A stretch of 64,000 nucleotides of DNA from Rhodophyticola sp017644125 (GTDB taxonomy: Bacteria; Pseudomonadota; Alphaproteobacteria; Rhodobacterales; Rhodobacteraceae): assembly GCF_042140125.1 (NCBI RefSeq), contig NZ_CP159473.1; one strand, given 5' to 3'. The first letter of the stretch is position 1; every line of letters starts with the position of its first letter. The notes under the pieces are model-generated. The model saw only the letters and a list, made by a program, of their open reading frames with translations, made no database searches and was not told the DNA's origin. The translations under genes were made by a program, and so were the position numbers. Below are positions 26,300 through 34,361 of this stretch, in pieces.

Positions 26300-27046
26300 A
26301 TGGCAGAGCGACTCAGACTTGGTGTGAACATCGACCACGTGGCGACCTTGCGAAACGCGCGCGGGGGCGCCTTGCCCGACCCGGTGCGTGCGGCGATGGC
26401 CGCCCAGGGCGCGGGCGCCGACGGAATCACCGCGCATCTGCGCGAAGACCGTCGGCATATCCGCGACGACGATATCGCGGCGATCCTGAAGGCGATCGAG
26501 ATCCCGCTCAATTTCGAAATGGCCGCGACCGACGAGATGCAGGAGATTGCCCTGATGCACAGGCCGCACGCGGTCTGCCTTGTTCCCGAACGCCGCGAAG
26601 AACGCACGACCGAAGGCGGGCTTGAGGTTGCGGCCGATCAGAACCGGCTGGCCAGTTTCATCGGCCCGCTGGCGGATGCCGGATGCCGGGTGTCGCTGTT
26701 CATCGCGCCCGACCCGGCGCAGATCGAGGCCGCGCATCGGATCGGCGCGCCGGTGATCGAGCTTCATACGGGCGCCTATTGCGATCTTGATGCGGAAGGC
26801 GCTTACGAGGCGCGGGATGCCGAGTTCAACCGGCTTGCCGATGGCGCCAGGCAGGCGGCCGATCTGGGCCTGGAAGTGCATATGGGCCACGGGCTCAGCT
26901 ACACCAATGTCATGCCCATTGCCGCACTGCCCGAGGTCAGGGAGCTGAATATTGGCCATTTCCTGATCGGGGAGGCGGTGTTCGTGGGGCTGCCGGCCGC
27001 GCTGGCGGAAATGCGGCGGCTGATGGACGAGGCCCGGGAAGGATGA
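26300..27046 (+). CDS. pdxJ: Pyridoxine 5'-phosphate synthase
   Basis: Vitamin B6 enzyme condensing 3-amino-2-oxopropyl phosphate with deoxyxylulose 5-phosphate; TIM barrel of 248 residues. Diagnostic segments are LGVNIDHVATLRNARGG, DGITAHLREDRRHI, FEMAATDEM, the active-site Glu in VIELHTGAYCD and HMGHGLSYTNV. ATG after GAGGAAGGA. It belongs to the same rightward run as rsh; acpS follows after the LysE pair, a frequent order. Confidence 0.97.
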   Translation: MAERLRLGVNIDHVATLRNARGGALPDPVRAAMAAQGAGADGITAHLREDRRHIRDDDIAAILKAIEIPLNFEMAATDEMQEIALMHRPHAVCLVPERREERTTEGGLEVAADQNRLASFIGPLADAGCRVSLFIAPDPAQIEAAHRIGAPVIELHTGAYCDLDAEGAYEARDAEFNRLADGARQAADLGLEVHMGHGLSYTNVMPIAALPEVRELNIGHFLIGEAVFVGLPAALAEMRRLMDEAREG

Positions 27047-27131
27047 CCGGGCCTGTCACGACCCCTCTGGCTGCGGGCCTGCCGAACGCGAGGATCGGCC
27101 GGGCGGCGGCGCTGCTAACGAGGACAGGCCC

Positions 27132-27758
27132 ATGAGTCTCGAAGCGTTGGTGCCGATCCTTCTGATCGCGCTGGTGGCGTCCGGCAGTCCGGGCCCTGCG
27201 ACGCTGGCGATTGCCGGCACGTCGATGGGGGCGGGGCGCCGGCACGGGCTGGCGCTGGCGGCGGGCGTCGTTCTGGGCAGTTGGACATGGTCGCTTGCCG
27301 CCGCTCTGGGACTGGGCGCGGTGATGGCCGCCCATGGCTGGATTTTCGAGATCATGCGGTATGTGGCGGCGGGCTATCTGTTCTGGCTGGGCTTGAAGGC
27401 CGCGCGGCGGGCCTGGGCCGGATCGAAGGCCAGGCCAATCGCGCAGGCCGCCTGCACCAGCCTGCGCGGCGCATTCGCCAAAGGGCTGGCCCTGCATCTG
27501 ACGAACCCCAAGGCGATCCTGTTCTTCGGCTCGCTTTATTCCATCGCCTTGCCCGCAAATGCCCCGTGGCGCGATTTTGCGATCATCGGCGGCTCGGTCG
27601 GTGTCCTGAGCCTGCTGGTCTTTCTGGGATACGCGCTGCTCTTCTCCCGCCCGCCGATCGTTCGCGCCTATACCCGGCTGGGCCGCTGGTTCGATGCGGC
27701 CTTCGCGCTGCTGTTCGGCGCAGCCGCCCTGCGTATTCTGACGGCGCGGATCTCGTGA
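27132..27758 (+). CDS. LysE/RhtB family amino-acid exporter, first copy
   Basis: Inner-membrane exporter of 208 residues with about six helices. The family N-terminus SGSPGPATLAIAGTSMGAG carries the conserved GPxxL, and the middle has LTNPKAILFFGSLY. It overlaps a second LysE gene by GTGA; the two are clearly similar and probably arose by tandem duplication. The pair may work as a heterodimer or have different substrates; neither can be told from sequence. Confidence 0.88.
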   Translation: MSLEALVPILLIALVASGSPGPATLAIAGTSMGAGRRHGLALAAGVVLGSWTWSLAAALGLGAVMAAHGWIFEIMRYVAAGYLFWLGLKAARRAWAGSKARPIAQAACTSLRGAFAKGLALHLTNPKAILFFGSLYSIALPANAPWRDFAIIGGSVGVLSLLVFLGYALLFSRPPIVRAYTRLGRWFDAAFALLFGAAALRILTARIS

Positions 27759-28387
27759 GCGATCCCGCGATCCTCGCGGCGCTGACCTCCGTCGCCACAT
27801 TCATCGTCGCTGCGGGGTCGCCCGGTCCGGCCACGCTGGCCGTTGCCGCCACCTCCATGGCAAGGGGCCGCGCGGGCGGCATTGCCCTGGGCCTTGGGCT
27901 GGCGCTTGGCCTCGCGATCTGGGGCCTTGTTGCCGCGCTTGGCTTTGCCACGCTGGTGGCGAGAAATGTGCAGGCGCTGACGGTGCTGAAGCTTCTGGGC
28001 GCGGCCTATCTTTTCTACCTCGCGTGGAAATCCGGCCAGTCCGCCCTGCGCAGGGAGACAGAAGACGCCGTTCGGGTGGCTACCGATCTCTCCCGCGGGC
28101 AGCTTTTTCGACGCGGCCTGACGCTCAATCTTGCCAACCCCAAGGCGGTTCTCGCCTGGGTCGCGGCGCTGGCGCTTGGCGGCGGCGGGGAGCAGACCGT
28201 GTCCGTCCTCGTGGTCGCACTCTGCGCGGCGCTTGGGTTTGCGCTCTATCTTGGCTATGCGATGATCTTCTCGGTCGCGCCGGTCATGGCCGCCTATGCC
28301 CGCCTCCGCCGCGGGTTCGAGGCCGCGTTCGCGGTGTTCTTCGCGGTGGCCGGTCTGCGGCTTGTGTTCTGGCGGGCCGCGGAATGA
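27755..28387 (+). CDS. LysE/RhtB family amino-acid exporter, second copy
   Basis: 210 residues with the same plan as its neighbour: AAGSPGPATLAVAATSMARG, about six helices and LTLNLANPKAVLAWVAAL. The GTG at 27755 overlaps the upstream stop and is the start that avoids a long extension inside the first gene. It ends overlapping the acpS ATG. Substrate unknown. Confidence 0.86.
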   Translation: MSDPAILAALTSVATFIVAAGSPGPATLAVAATSMARGRAGGIALGLGLALGLAIWGLVAALGFATLVARNVQALTVLKLLGAAYLFYLAWKSGQSALRRETEDAVRVATDLSRGQLFRRGLTLNLANPKAVLAWVAALALGGGGEQTVSVLVVALCAALGFALYLGYAMIFSVAPVMAAYARLRRGFEAAFAVFFAVAGLRLVFWRAAE

Positions 28388-28833
28388 TCCTCGGGATCGG
28401 CACCGATCTGGCCAATATCGAGCGCATTCAGGGCACGCTGGATCGCTTCGGCGACCGCTTCCGCAACCGTGTCTTTACCGAGATCGAACAGAAACGCGCC
28501 GAGCGGATGACGGACCCCGCCGCCGTCTATGCCAAGCGCTGGGCCGCCAAGGAGGCGTGTTCCAAGGCGCTGGGCACGGGTCTGCGGATGGGGATCGCCT
28601 GGAAGGACATGGCCGTCAGCAACCTGCCGACGGGCCAGCCGGTGATGCATGTGACAGGCTGGGCCGCCGAACGGCTGGACCGGATGACGCCCGAGGGTTA
28701 CGACGCGGTGATCCATGTGACGCTGACCGACGATCACCCCTGGGCGCAGGCCTTCGTGGTGATCGAGGCGCTGCCCGAGCGGGAGATGTCGGCGCGCCCG
28801 CCGGTGCCCACCCGGCCGCGCCGGCTTGCTTGA
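28384..28833 (+). CDS. acpS: Holo-[acyl-carrier-protein] synthase
   Basis: 4'-phosphopantetheinyl transferase of 149 residues that activates acyl carrier protein. The N-terminal MILGIGTDLANIERI holds the metal-binding Asp, and YAKRWAAKEACSKALGTG holds the catalytic Glu-Lys block. The C-terminus is about 15 residues longer than in many relatives and Pro/Arg-rich. The ATG overlaps the LysE stop. acpS-lepB-rnc-era-recO is a conserved alphaproteobacterial order. Confidence 0.95.
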   Translation: MILGIGTDLANIERIQGTLDRFGDRFRNRVFTEIEQKRAERMTDPAAVYAKRWAAKEACSKALGTGLRMGIAWKDMAVSNLPTGQPVMHVTGWAAERLDRMTPEGYDAVIHVTLTDDHPWAQAFVVIEALPEREMSARPPVPTRPRRLA

Positions 28834-28894
28834 CACCGGGCGGGGCAGCGATCATGACACGCGGAACAAATTGGCCCTAGGCGAGGCAGGATGA

Positions 28895-29680
28895 ATGGCG
28901 GCAGAGGCAAAGACGGACACCATCTGGGAAACGGTGAAAACCGTGGTCTACGCCCTGCTGATCGCGGGTGTTTTCCGCACCCTGTTCTTTCAGCCGTTCT
29001 GGATTCCGTCGGGCAGCATGAAAGACACGCTGCTGATCGGCGATTTCCTGTTCGTGAACAAGATGGCCTATGGCTATTCGCAGTATTCTTGCCCGTTTTC
29101 GCTTTGCCCGATCGAGGGCCGGATTTTCGGCTCGGAGCCTGAGCGCGGCGATGTGGTCGTGTTCCGCCACCCGGTCAATGGCAGCGATTTCATCAAGCGC
29201 GTGATCGGCCTGCCCGGCGATACGGTGCAGATGCGCAATGGTGTTCTGTTCGTGAACGGGGAGCCGTCGCGGCTGGAGCCGGAAGAGCCGTTCCGCGAGA
29301 TCTTCGGGCTGCAAGGGCCGGTCGGGCACACGCCGCGTTGTTCCAATGCCCCCGTGGGCGTAGGCGGCGATTGCCTGAAAGAGCGGTTTACCGAGACCCT
29401 GCCGGGCGGCGTTTCCCATTCGGTTCTGAACATCGAGGACGGAACCTTTGGGGATGACACCCCGGTCTTCACCGTGCCCGAAGGCCATTTCTTCACCATG
29501 GGCGACAACCGCGACAACAGTCAGGACAGCCGCTACCCGCAATCCATCGGGGGCGTCGGCATGGTGCCGATGGAAAACCTGATCGGTCGGGCGGATCGGG
29601 TCATCTTCTCCTCCGCCGGTCGCCGGATGGTGTATTTCTGGACATGGCGCGGCGATCGTTTCTTTCAGGCGATCGAGTGA
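28895..29680 (+). CDS. lepB: Signal peptidase I
   Basis: Membrane serine protease of 261 residues that removes signal peptides of exported proteins. One N-terminal transmembrane helix (about 15-33) precedes the catalytic Ser41 in IPSGSMKDTLL and the general base Lys101 in DFIKRVIGLPGD. The GDNRDNSQDSR box is intact. It has a Cys-containing insert around residues 65-72 and 123-140. It ends overlapping the GTG start of rnc. Confidence 0.96.
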   Translation: MAAEAKTDTIWETVKTVVYALLIAGVFRTLFFQPFWIPSGSMKDTLLIGDFLFVNKMAYGYSQYSCPFSLCPIEGRIFGSEPERGDVVVFRHPVNGSDFIKRVIGLPGDTVQMRNGVLFVNGEPSRLEPEEPFREIFGLQGPVGHTPRCSNAPVGVGGDCLKERFTETLPGGVSHSVLNIEDGTFGDDTPVFTVPEGHFFTMGDNRDNSQDSRYPQSIGGVGMVPMENLIGRADRVIFSSAGRRMVYFWTWRGDRFFQAIE

Positions 29681-30360
29681 AGCTGTCGAAGGATCTCAGC
29701 GCGTTTTGCGCCCGTCTGGGGCACGAGTTTGACGACCCCGCGCTGTTGATCCGCGCGCTGACACATTCCTCGCTGTCGTCGGAAACCCGGCCCGACAATC
29801 AGCGGCTGGAATTTCTCGGAGACCGGGTGCTGGGGCTGGTGATGGCCGAGGCCGTTCTGGCACAGGACCCGCACGCGCCGGAGGGGACGCTGGCGCCCCG
29901 GTTCAATGCGCTCGTCCGCAAGGAGACCTGCGCCGATGTGGCCCGCGCGATCGATCTGGGCGCGGTGCTGAAGCTGGGAAAATCCGAGATGATGACCGGC
30001 GGGCGGCGCAAGAACGCGCTGCTTGGCGACGCGATGGAGGCGGTGATCGCGGCGGTCTATGAAGATGCCGGGTTCGATGCGGCGCGAAAGCTGGTGTTGC
30101 GGTTATGGGCCGACAGGATCGCGACGGTGGACACCGACGCGCGGGATGCCAAGACGGCCTTGCAGGAATGGGCGCAGGCCCGGGGGCAGATGCCGCCCGA
30201 TTATGTCGAGATCGCGCGCAGCGGACCCGACCATGCGCCGGTTTTCGTGATCGAGGTGCGGCTGGCAAATGGTGAAAGCGCACGGGCCGAGGCGCGCGCG
30301 AAACGCGCCGCCGAACAGGCCGCCGCGCGGGCACTTCTGGAGCGGATCGATGGACCGTGA
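29677..30360 (+). CDS. rnc: Ribonuclease III
   Basis: Double-strand-specific endoribonuclease of 227 residues acting in rRNA and mRNA processing. The signature DNQRLEFLGDRVLGLV and the second metal-binding block LLGDAMEAVIAAVYEDAG are complete. A C-terminal dsRNA-binding domain follows, with KTALQEWAQARG and a final Ala-rich helix. The GTG at 29677, overlapping the lepB stop, is preferred to an ATG eleven codons upstream that lies within lepB. Confidence 0.96.
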   Translation: MKLSKDLSAFCARLGHEFDDPALLIRALTHSSLSSETRPDNQRLEFLGDRVLGLVMAEAVLAQDPHAPEGTLAPRFNALVRKETCADVARAIDLGAVLKLGKSEMMTGGRRKNALLGDAMEAVIAAVYEDAGFDAARKLVLRLWADRIATVDTDARDAKTALQEWAQARGQMPPDYVEIARSGPDHAPVFVIEVRLANGESARAEARAKRAAEQAAARALLERIDGP

Positions 30361-30407
30361 CCGAAGGCCGACGCGATGGGCCGCTTGCTTCAAATGAGGA
30401 TCGTCAG

Positions 30408-31313
30408 ATGACCAAACGCGCCGGATTCGTCGCCCTGATCGGAGAGCCCAATGCGGGCAAGTCCACGCTGCTGAACCGCATGGTCGGGGCCAAGGTCTCG
30501 ATCGTGACGCATAAGGTGCAGACAACGCGCGCGCGCATTCGCGGTGTGGCGATGGCGGGCGACAGCCAGATCGTTTTCGTCGATACGCCGGGTCTTTTCC
30601 GCCCGCGCCGCCGGCTGGACCGCGCGATGGTGGCCGCCGCATGGTCGGGCGCGACGGATGCCGATGTGGTGGTTCTGCTGATCGAGGCGCATCGCGGCCT
30701 GACCGAAGGTGTTCAGGCGATCCTGGACGGGCTGGCGGAGCGCGCGGAGGGGCGCCGGGTGGCCCTTGCGATCAACAAGATCGACCGGGTCAAGGCCGAG
30801 GTTCTGCTGGCCCTGACCGAAAAGATGAATGCGGCCTTTCCATTCGAGAAGACCTTCCTGATCTCGGCGGAGAAGGGCCATGGCGTGGACGATCTGAAAG
30901 CATGGCTGGCCGGGGCCATGCCCGAAGGCCCGTGGCTTTACCCCGAAGACCAGATCGCCGATCTGCCGATGCGGATGATCGCGGCGGAGATGACGCGGGA
31001 AAAGCTGACCCTGCGCCTGCATCAGGAGCTGCCCTATCAGCTGACCGTCGAGACCGAGGCGTGGGAAGAGCGCAAGGACGGGTCGGCGAAGATCGACCAG
31101 ATCGTCTATGTCATGCGCGACGGGCACAAGGGCATCGTTCTGGGCAACAAGGGCGAGACGATCAAGGCCGTCTCCACCGCGGCGCGGGAGGAGCTGGAGG
31201 CGTTTCTGGGGCGCCGGGTGCATCTGTTCCTGCAGGTCAAGGTGCGGCCCGGATGGCTGGAAGAGGCGGAGCGGTATTCCGAGATGGGGCTGGATTTCAA
31301 GGACGGGGCATGA
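30408..31313 (+). CDS. era: GTPase Era
   Basis: Essential GTPase in 16S rRNA maturation and 30S assembly, 301 residues. The G domain has GEPNAGKST (G1), the TT of KVQTTRAR (G2), DTPGLF (G3), NKID (G4) and SAEKG (G5). The C-terminal KH domain shows HKGIVLGNKGETIKAV. The start ATG at 30408 has GAGGA eight bases upstream; a GTG at 30357 overlapping the rnc stop is the alternative. The adjacent rnc works on the same precursor rRNA. Confidence 0.96.
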   Translation: MTKRAGFVALIGEPNAGKSTLLNRMVGAKVSIVTHKVQTTRARIRGVAMAGDSQIVFVDTPGLFRPRRRLDRAMVAAAWSGATDADVVVLLIEAHRGLTEGVQAILDGLAERAEGRRVALAINKIDRVKAEVLLALTEKMNAAFPFEKTFLISAEKGHGVDDLKAWLAGAMPEGPWLYPEDQIADLPMRMIAAEMTREKLTLRLHQELPYQLTVETEAWEERKDGSAKIDQIVYVMRDGHKGIVLGNKGETIKAVSTAAREELEAFLGRRVHLFLQVKVRPGWLEEAERYSEMGLDFKDGA

Positions 31314-31642
31314 CCCCGCGCCTGACCGCGGAGTTCTGGGTGCATGCCTATCTGGCGCGGCTGCGGCTGGCCGATATTCCGGCCTTCGTGACCGCCAGGG
31401 GGGATGCCACGGCGGGAACGGTTCTGATCAAGGTGAACACGCTGGACGGGCAGGCGAAAGCGTTTCAGCGGTCCTTCGATCTGATGACCGGAGAGCGGGC
31501 CTGGATCGTTCTGGCGGAAGGCGCGGATGCAGAGGTCGACGCCGCGCTTGCGCGTCAGCGGGGCTATGATCCGGATCTCTGGGTAATCGAGGTCGAGGAC
31601 CGGGCGGGGCGGCATCTGCTGGACGAACCCGGCCTGACCTAG
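31310..31642 (+). CDS. DUF1491 family protein
   Basis: Small cytoplasmic protein of 110 residues that follows era in many alphaproteobacteria. The family pattern is visible as LTAEFWVHAYLARLRLADIP, GTVLIKVN and a C-terminal DPDLWVIEVEDRAGRHLLDE. Its function is not known. It overlaps the era stop by ATGA and converges on the Pr6Pr gene with a four-base overlap. Confidence 0.88.
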   Translation: MTPRLTAEFWVHAYLARLRLADIPAFVTARGDATAGTVLIKVNTLDGQAKAFQRSFDLMTGERAWIVLAEGADAEVDAALARQRGYDPDLWVIEVEDRAGRHLLDEPGLT

Positions 31643-32253
31643 CGCCGGGCGATCCGGGCCAGCCCGTGCAGCAGCGCGCCCAGAACAAGCAGGACCATGG
31701 CGATATAGACGAGGTTCTGCGCGACCTGCGGCCAGCCAATCAGCGAAGGGTCGAGAAACGGGTAGGGGTAGCGCCCTTCGGCAAGGCCGCGCAGCAGGGC
31801 GTATCCGGTGTAAAGCGCGGGCCAGAGCAGCGGCAGCCAGAGGCGGCGCAGGGCCGGCGGGCCCCAGGGCGCAAAGAAAAGCCACCACAGAAACGCACCG
31901 GCCGGGACCGCGCTGTGCAGCCCGTGATCAGCGATCAGCCCGATCCCGTCCGGCGACCAGAGATCGCTGAGAAGAAGGTGATAGACACCGCCCACAAGGA
32001 TCAGCGACACAACGAGGCTTTGCAGCCAGCCCGGGTGCCGGGAATGCGGGCCGCAGGCAAGTGCCGCGAAGGTTGCGGCGGCCAGAAGGTTTGTGAGTGT
32101 CGTGAAGTAGAGGGCCATGAGCCACAGCGTCTCCGCCCAGCCAAGGGCGAACCGGTCCCGAAGGTAGATTGTCTGCAGCACCAGCGCCCCAAGGGCCATC
32201 AGCGCAAGGACGGCGGCCGTCGACCGGGCAGGCACGGATGTGGGATCAGCCAT
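31639..32253 (-). CDS. Pr6Pr-type six-transmembrane protein
   Basis: 204 residues with about six hydrophobic helices, matching the FAR-17a/AIG1-like Pr6Pr membrane family. Recognisable stretches are LYFTTLTNLLAA, the His-bearing DHGLHSAVPAGAFLWWLFF and GRYPYPFLDP. Start ATG at 32253. It is inserted on the opposite strand between DUF1491 and recO. No function is established for bacterial members. Confidence 0.8.
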   Translation of the reverse strand: MADPTSVPARSTAAVLALMALGALVLQTIYLRDRFALGWAETLWLMALYFTTLTNLLAAATFAALACGPHSRHPGWLQSLVVSLILVGGVYHLLLSDLWSPDGIGLIADHGLHSAVPAGAFLWWLFFAPWGPPALRRLWLPLLWPALYTGYALLRGLAEGRYPYPFLDPSLIGWPQVAQNLVYIAMVLLVLGALLHGLARIARR

Positions 32254-32317
32254 GGGGCAAGTCTGCCATGATGGCCCGGCAATGGACAACGGGCCCGCGG
32301 CATGGAAAATGGCCGGT

Positions 32318-33046
32318 ATGGAATGGCGCGACGAGGGCGTTTTGCTGGCGGTCCGACCGCATGGGGAACATGCCGCGATCATCGAGGTCTTCACCGCCGC
32401 CCAGGGGCGGCATGCCGGCGTGGTGCGTGGCGGCACGTCGCGGAAAATGACGCCCGTGCTCCAGCCCGGCGCGCAACTGGACGTGACATGGCGCGCACGA
32501 TTGCAGGATCATCTGGGGGCCTTCACCGTGGAGCCCTTGCGTGGCCGCGCGGCGGGGGCGCTGTCTGACCGGCTGGCCTTGGCCGGGCTTGCGTCGGTCT
32601 GTGCGCTCTTGTCCTTTACCCTGCCGGAACGGGAGCCTCACCCCGCGCTTTATGCGCGCTCGGTCGCCCTGTTGGACGGTTTGGGTGCGGAAAACTGGGC
32701 GCGGGCCTATCTGGATTGGGAAATAGGGCTGCTGGAGGAAATGGGGTTCGCGCTGGATCTGAGATCTTGCGCGGTGACCGGTTCCTATGAAGATCTGGCC
32801 TATGTGTCTCCGCGCACCGGGCGGGCGGTCAGCCGCGAGGCGGCGGGGGAGTGGGCGGAGCGGTTGCTGCCCCTGCCGGTCTGTCTGTTGGGGCAGGGCC
32901 CCGCCGAGCCGGGGGATATTGCCGATGGCCTGCACCTCAGCGGCTATTTTCTGGCCCATCATCTGGCCCCGTCGCTGGGGGAAAAGCCGCTGCCCGCCGC
33001 GCGGCAACGTCTGATCGACCTGATTGCGCGTCAGTCGGCGGGGTGA
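32318..33046 (+). CDS. recO: DNA repair protein RecO
   Basis: Recombination mediator of 242 residues that helps load RecA in the RecFOR pathway. The N-terminal OB-fold starts MEWRDEGVLLAVRPHGEHAA and includes GRHAGVVRGG; the helical part has CALLSFTLPEREPHPALY and WEIGLLEEMGFALDL. The ATG at 32318 is the start that begins the family N-terminus; earlier in-frame starts add a non-conserved leader. Confidence 0.93.
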   Translation: MEWRDEGVLLAVRPHGEHAAIIEVFTAAQGRHAGVVRGGTSRKMTPVLQPGAQLDVTWRARLQDHLGAFTVEPLRGRAAGALSDRLALAGLASVCALLSFTLPEREPHPALYARSVALLDGLGAENWARAYLDWEIGLLEEMGFALDLRSCAVTGSYEDLAYVSPRTGRAVSREAAGEWAERLLPLPVCLLGQGPAEPGDIADGLHLSGYFLAHHLAPSLGEKPLPAARQRLIDLIARQSAG

Positions 33047-33117
33047 CGGGTAACGGCATGGCCCCGGTCGCAGCAAGATGGATGCGGCGTGGCGACGGTG
33101 CCCCCGCATGGGCGCGG

Positions 33118-33149
33118 AATTATCCCGCATTATCGGTTTTGCGATAATT
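33118..33149. repeat. AT-rich inverted repeat beyond the 3' end of the AAA ATPase gene
   Basis: AATTATC at 33118-33124 faces GATAATT at 33143-33149; nested inside, ATTATCG (33129-33135) pairs with CGATAAT (33142-33148) over a six-base loop. It lies just past the leftward ATPase stop and could be its transcript end. The ATTATC element recurs at the gene's 5' side. Confidence 0.55.
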
Positions 33150-33154
33150 GGCCG

Positions 33155-34273
33155 TCAGGTGAACTCCCTCTCCGGTCTCGCGATGACCCAGGCTTTCAGA
33201 AGCGGATCGGTCAATTGCCAGCGGCCATCCCAATTGTCGATCAGATGACGCTGCGCCAGCGCTTTCTGGGCCTTTTGCCGTTGCGAGGCGGTCAGGCTTT
33301 CTCCGGTCAGATTCTGCAGGAAGTCATGGCCGGTCTGGCCCGTCGGTTGGGCGATCTCCTCGGCCAACAGCCGCAGCATCGCGCGCTGTGCCGGGGCAAG
33401 CTCCAGCCACATCCGGTCATAGCCGCCGGTTTCCGCCATTTGCTGCGCGACCTGACGGCGGGCGGCCGCATCGTCGAAGCCGTTGAGCGGCAGTGCATTC
33501 AGCCAGATCTGAAACATCAGCGGATTACGGTCGAAATCGTGAAAGACGGCTAACGCGGTGTCGGTCGCGACGGTTCCGCGATAGGTGTCGTGGAACGCGC
33601 GCAACTGCTGGGTGACGAAGTCATCGGGCAGCGGCGGCAGGGTGATCTCGGTCGCGAAGTTGAAAAACGGCGCATCGCGCTGCGAAAAGACCCGCTTCAA
33701 TCCGCTCTGCGACGAGCCGGTGAACACCACGGACAGGCCGGTCTTGCGCTTGTCGAGCGCAGTGCGCAGCGCGGCCATGATCGCGGTGGCCTCCGGCGCA
33801 TAAAGGATCTCCTGAAACTCATCGAACAACAGGATCGCCGGGCGCGTCTCATCGGCGAGTTTCTCGCAGTACTGGTCCAGAAGCAGGAGATGATCTTCGG
33901 GCGCCTTGCCCTTCAGATCCGACAGGTCGATCTCGATCTCCCCCCGCCTTGTCGGATCCCGGAGGCGCAGCTTGGGCGACAGCGCCAGTGTGCCGCGCGC
34001 CAGACGTTTGGCGATGGGCTCCGCCCGAAGTGCCTGATCCAGCTCATAAAGCAGGATCGCAAGCGGTGACGTGGGCATTTGCCAGAAGGACGCATAGGCG
34101 ACCTGATGGCCATACATTTCGGCCCTCGGGGCAAGATCGTATTGCAGGAACTGGGTCTTGCCGATGCGGCGCGGCCCGAACAGAGAGATCGCCTGAACCG
34201 GGCCGCTCACCAGCATGGTGAACACGGTATCGAGGAAATCGGTGCGGGTATAATGCCAGTGGGCTTTGGTCAT
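33155..34273 (-). CDS. Orphan AAA ATPase (ATPase_2/archaeal-ATPase-like)
   Basis: STAND/AAA-related ATP-binding protein of 372 residues. Walker A is GPRRIGKT (33-40), Walker B ILLFDEF (about 148-152) and the sensor-1 stretch VVFTGSSQSGL (about 182-191). The C-terminal third (about 275-372) looks like a winged-helix domain, as in ORC/Cdc6-like and ATPase_2 proteins (QRHLIDNWDGRWQLTDPLLK). The ATG has AAGGGGG upstream. No partner gene is adjacent: recO and mcd flank it. AT-rich borders with repeated motifs suggest acquisition and autoregulation. Function unknown. Confidence 0.82.
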   Translation of the reverse strand: MTKAHWHYTRTDFLDTVFTMLVSGPVQAISLFGPRRIGKTQFLQYDLAPRAEMYGHQVAYASFWQMPTSPLAILLYELDQALRAEPIAKRLARGTLALSPKLRLRDPTRRGEIEIDLSDLKGKAPEDHLLLLDQYCEKLADETRPAILLFDEFQEILYAPEATAIMAALRTALDKRKTGLSVVFTGSSQSGLKRVFSQRDAPFFNFATEITLPPLPDDFVTQQLRAFHDTYRGTVATDTALAVFHDFDRNPLMFQIWLNALPLNGFDDAAARRQVAQQMAETGGYDRMWLELAPAQRAMLRLLAEEIAQPTGQTGHDFLQNLTGESLTASQRQKAQKALAQRHLIDNWDGRWQLTDPLLKAWVIARPEREFT

Positions 34274-34329
34274 TATCCCCCTTTATCACGTTTCCGATAT
34301 TTATCCAAACGGGGATAATAGCGGATAAT
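34272..34329 (-). promoter_or_regulatory. Repeated ATTATC/GGATAAT elements at the ATPase gene start
   Basis: ATTATCCCC (34272-34280) and GGGGATAAT (34311-34319) form an inverted repeat that includes the start codon. Further TTATCC (34301) and GGATAAT (34323) copies lie about one helical turn apart. The region is AT-rich against GC-rich surroundings. It could hold the promoter and an operator for a dimeric repressor; this is inference. Confidence 0.5.
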
Positions 34330-34361
34330 CCGGCACCGGGCTGGCGGGCGGCCCCGGCTCT

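Noticed and set aside
27132..28387. Tandem LysE genes as a novel transport system
   Set aside because: Adjacent LysE paralogues are common in proteobacteria; nothing unusual beyond duplication.
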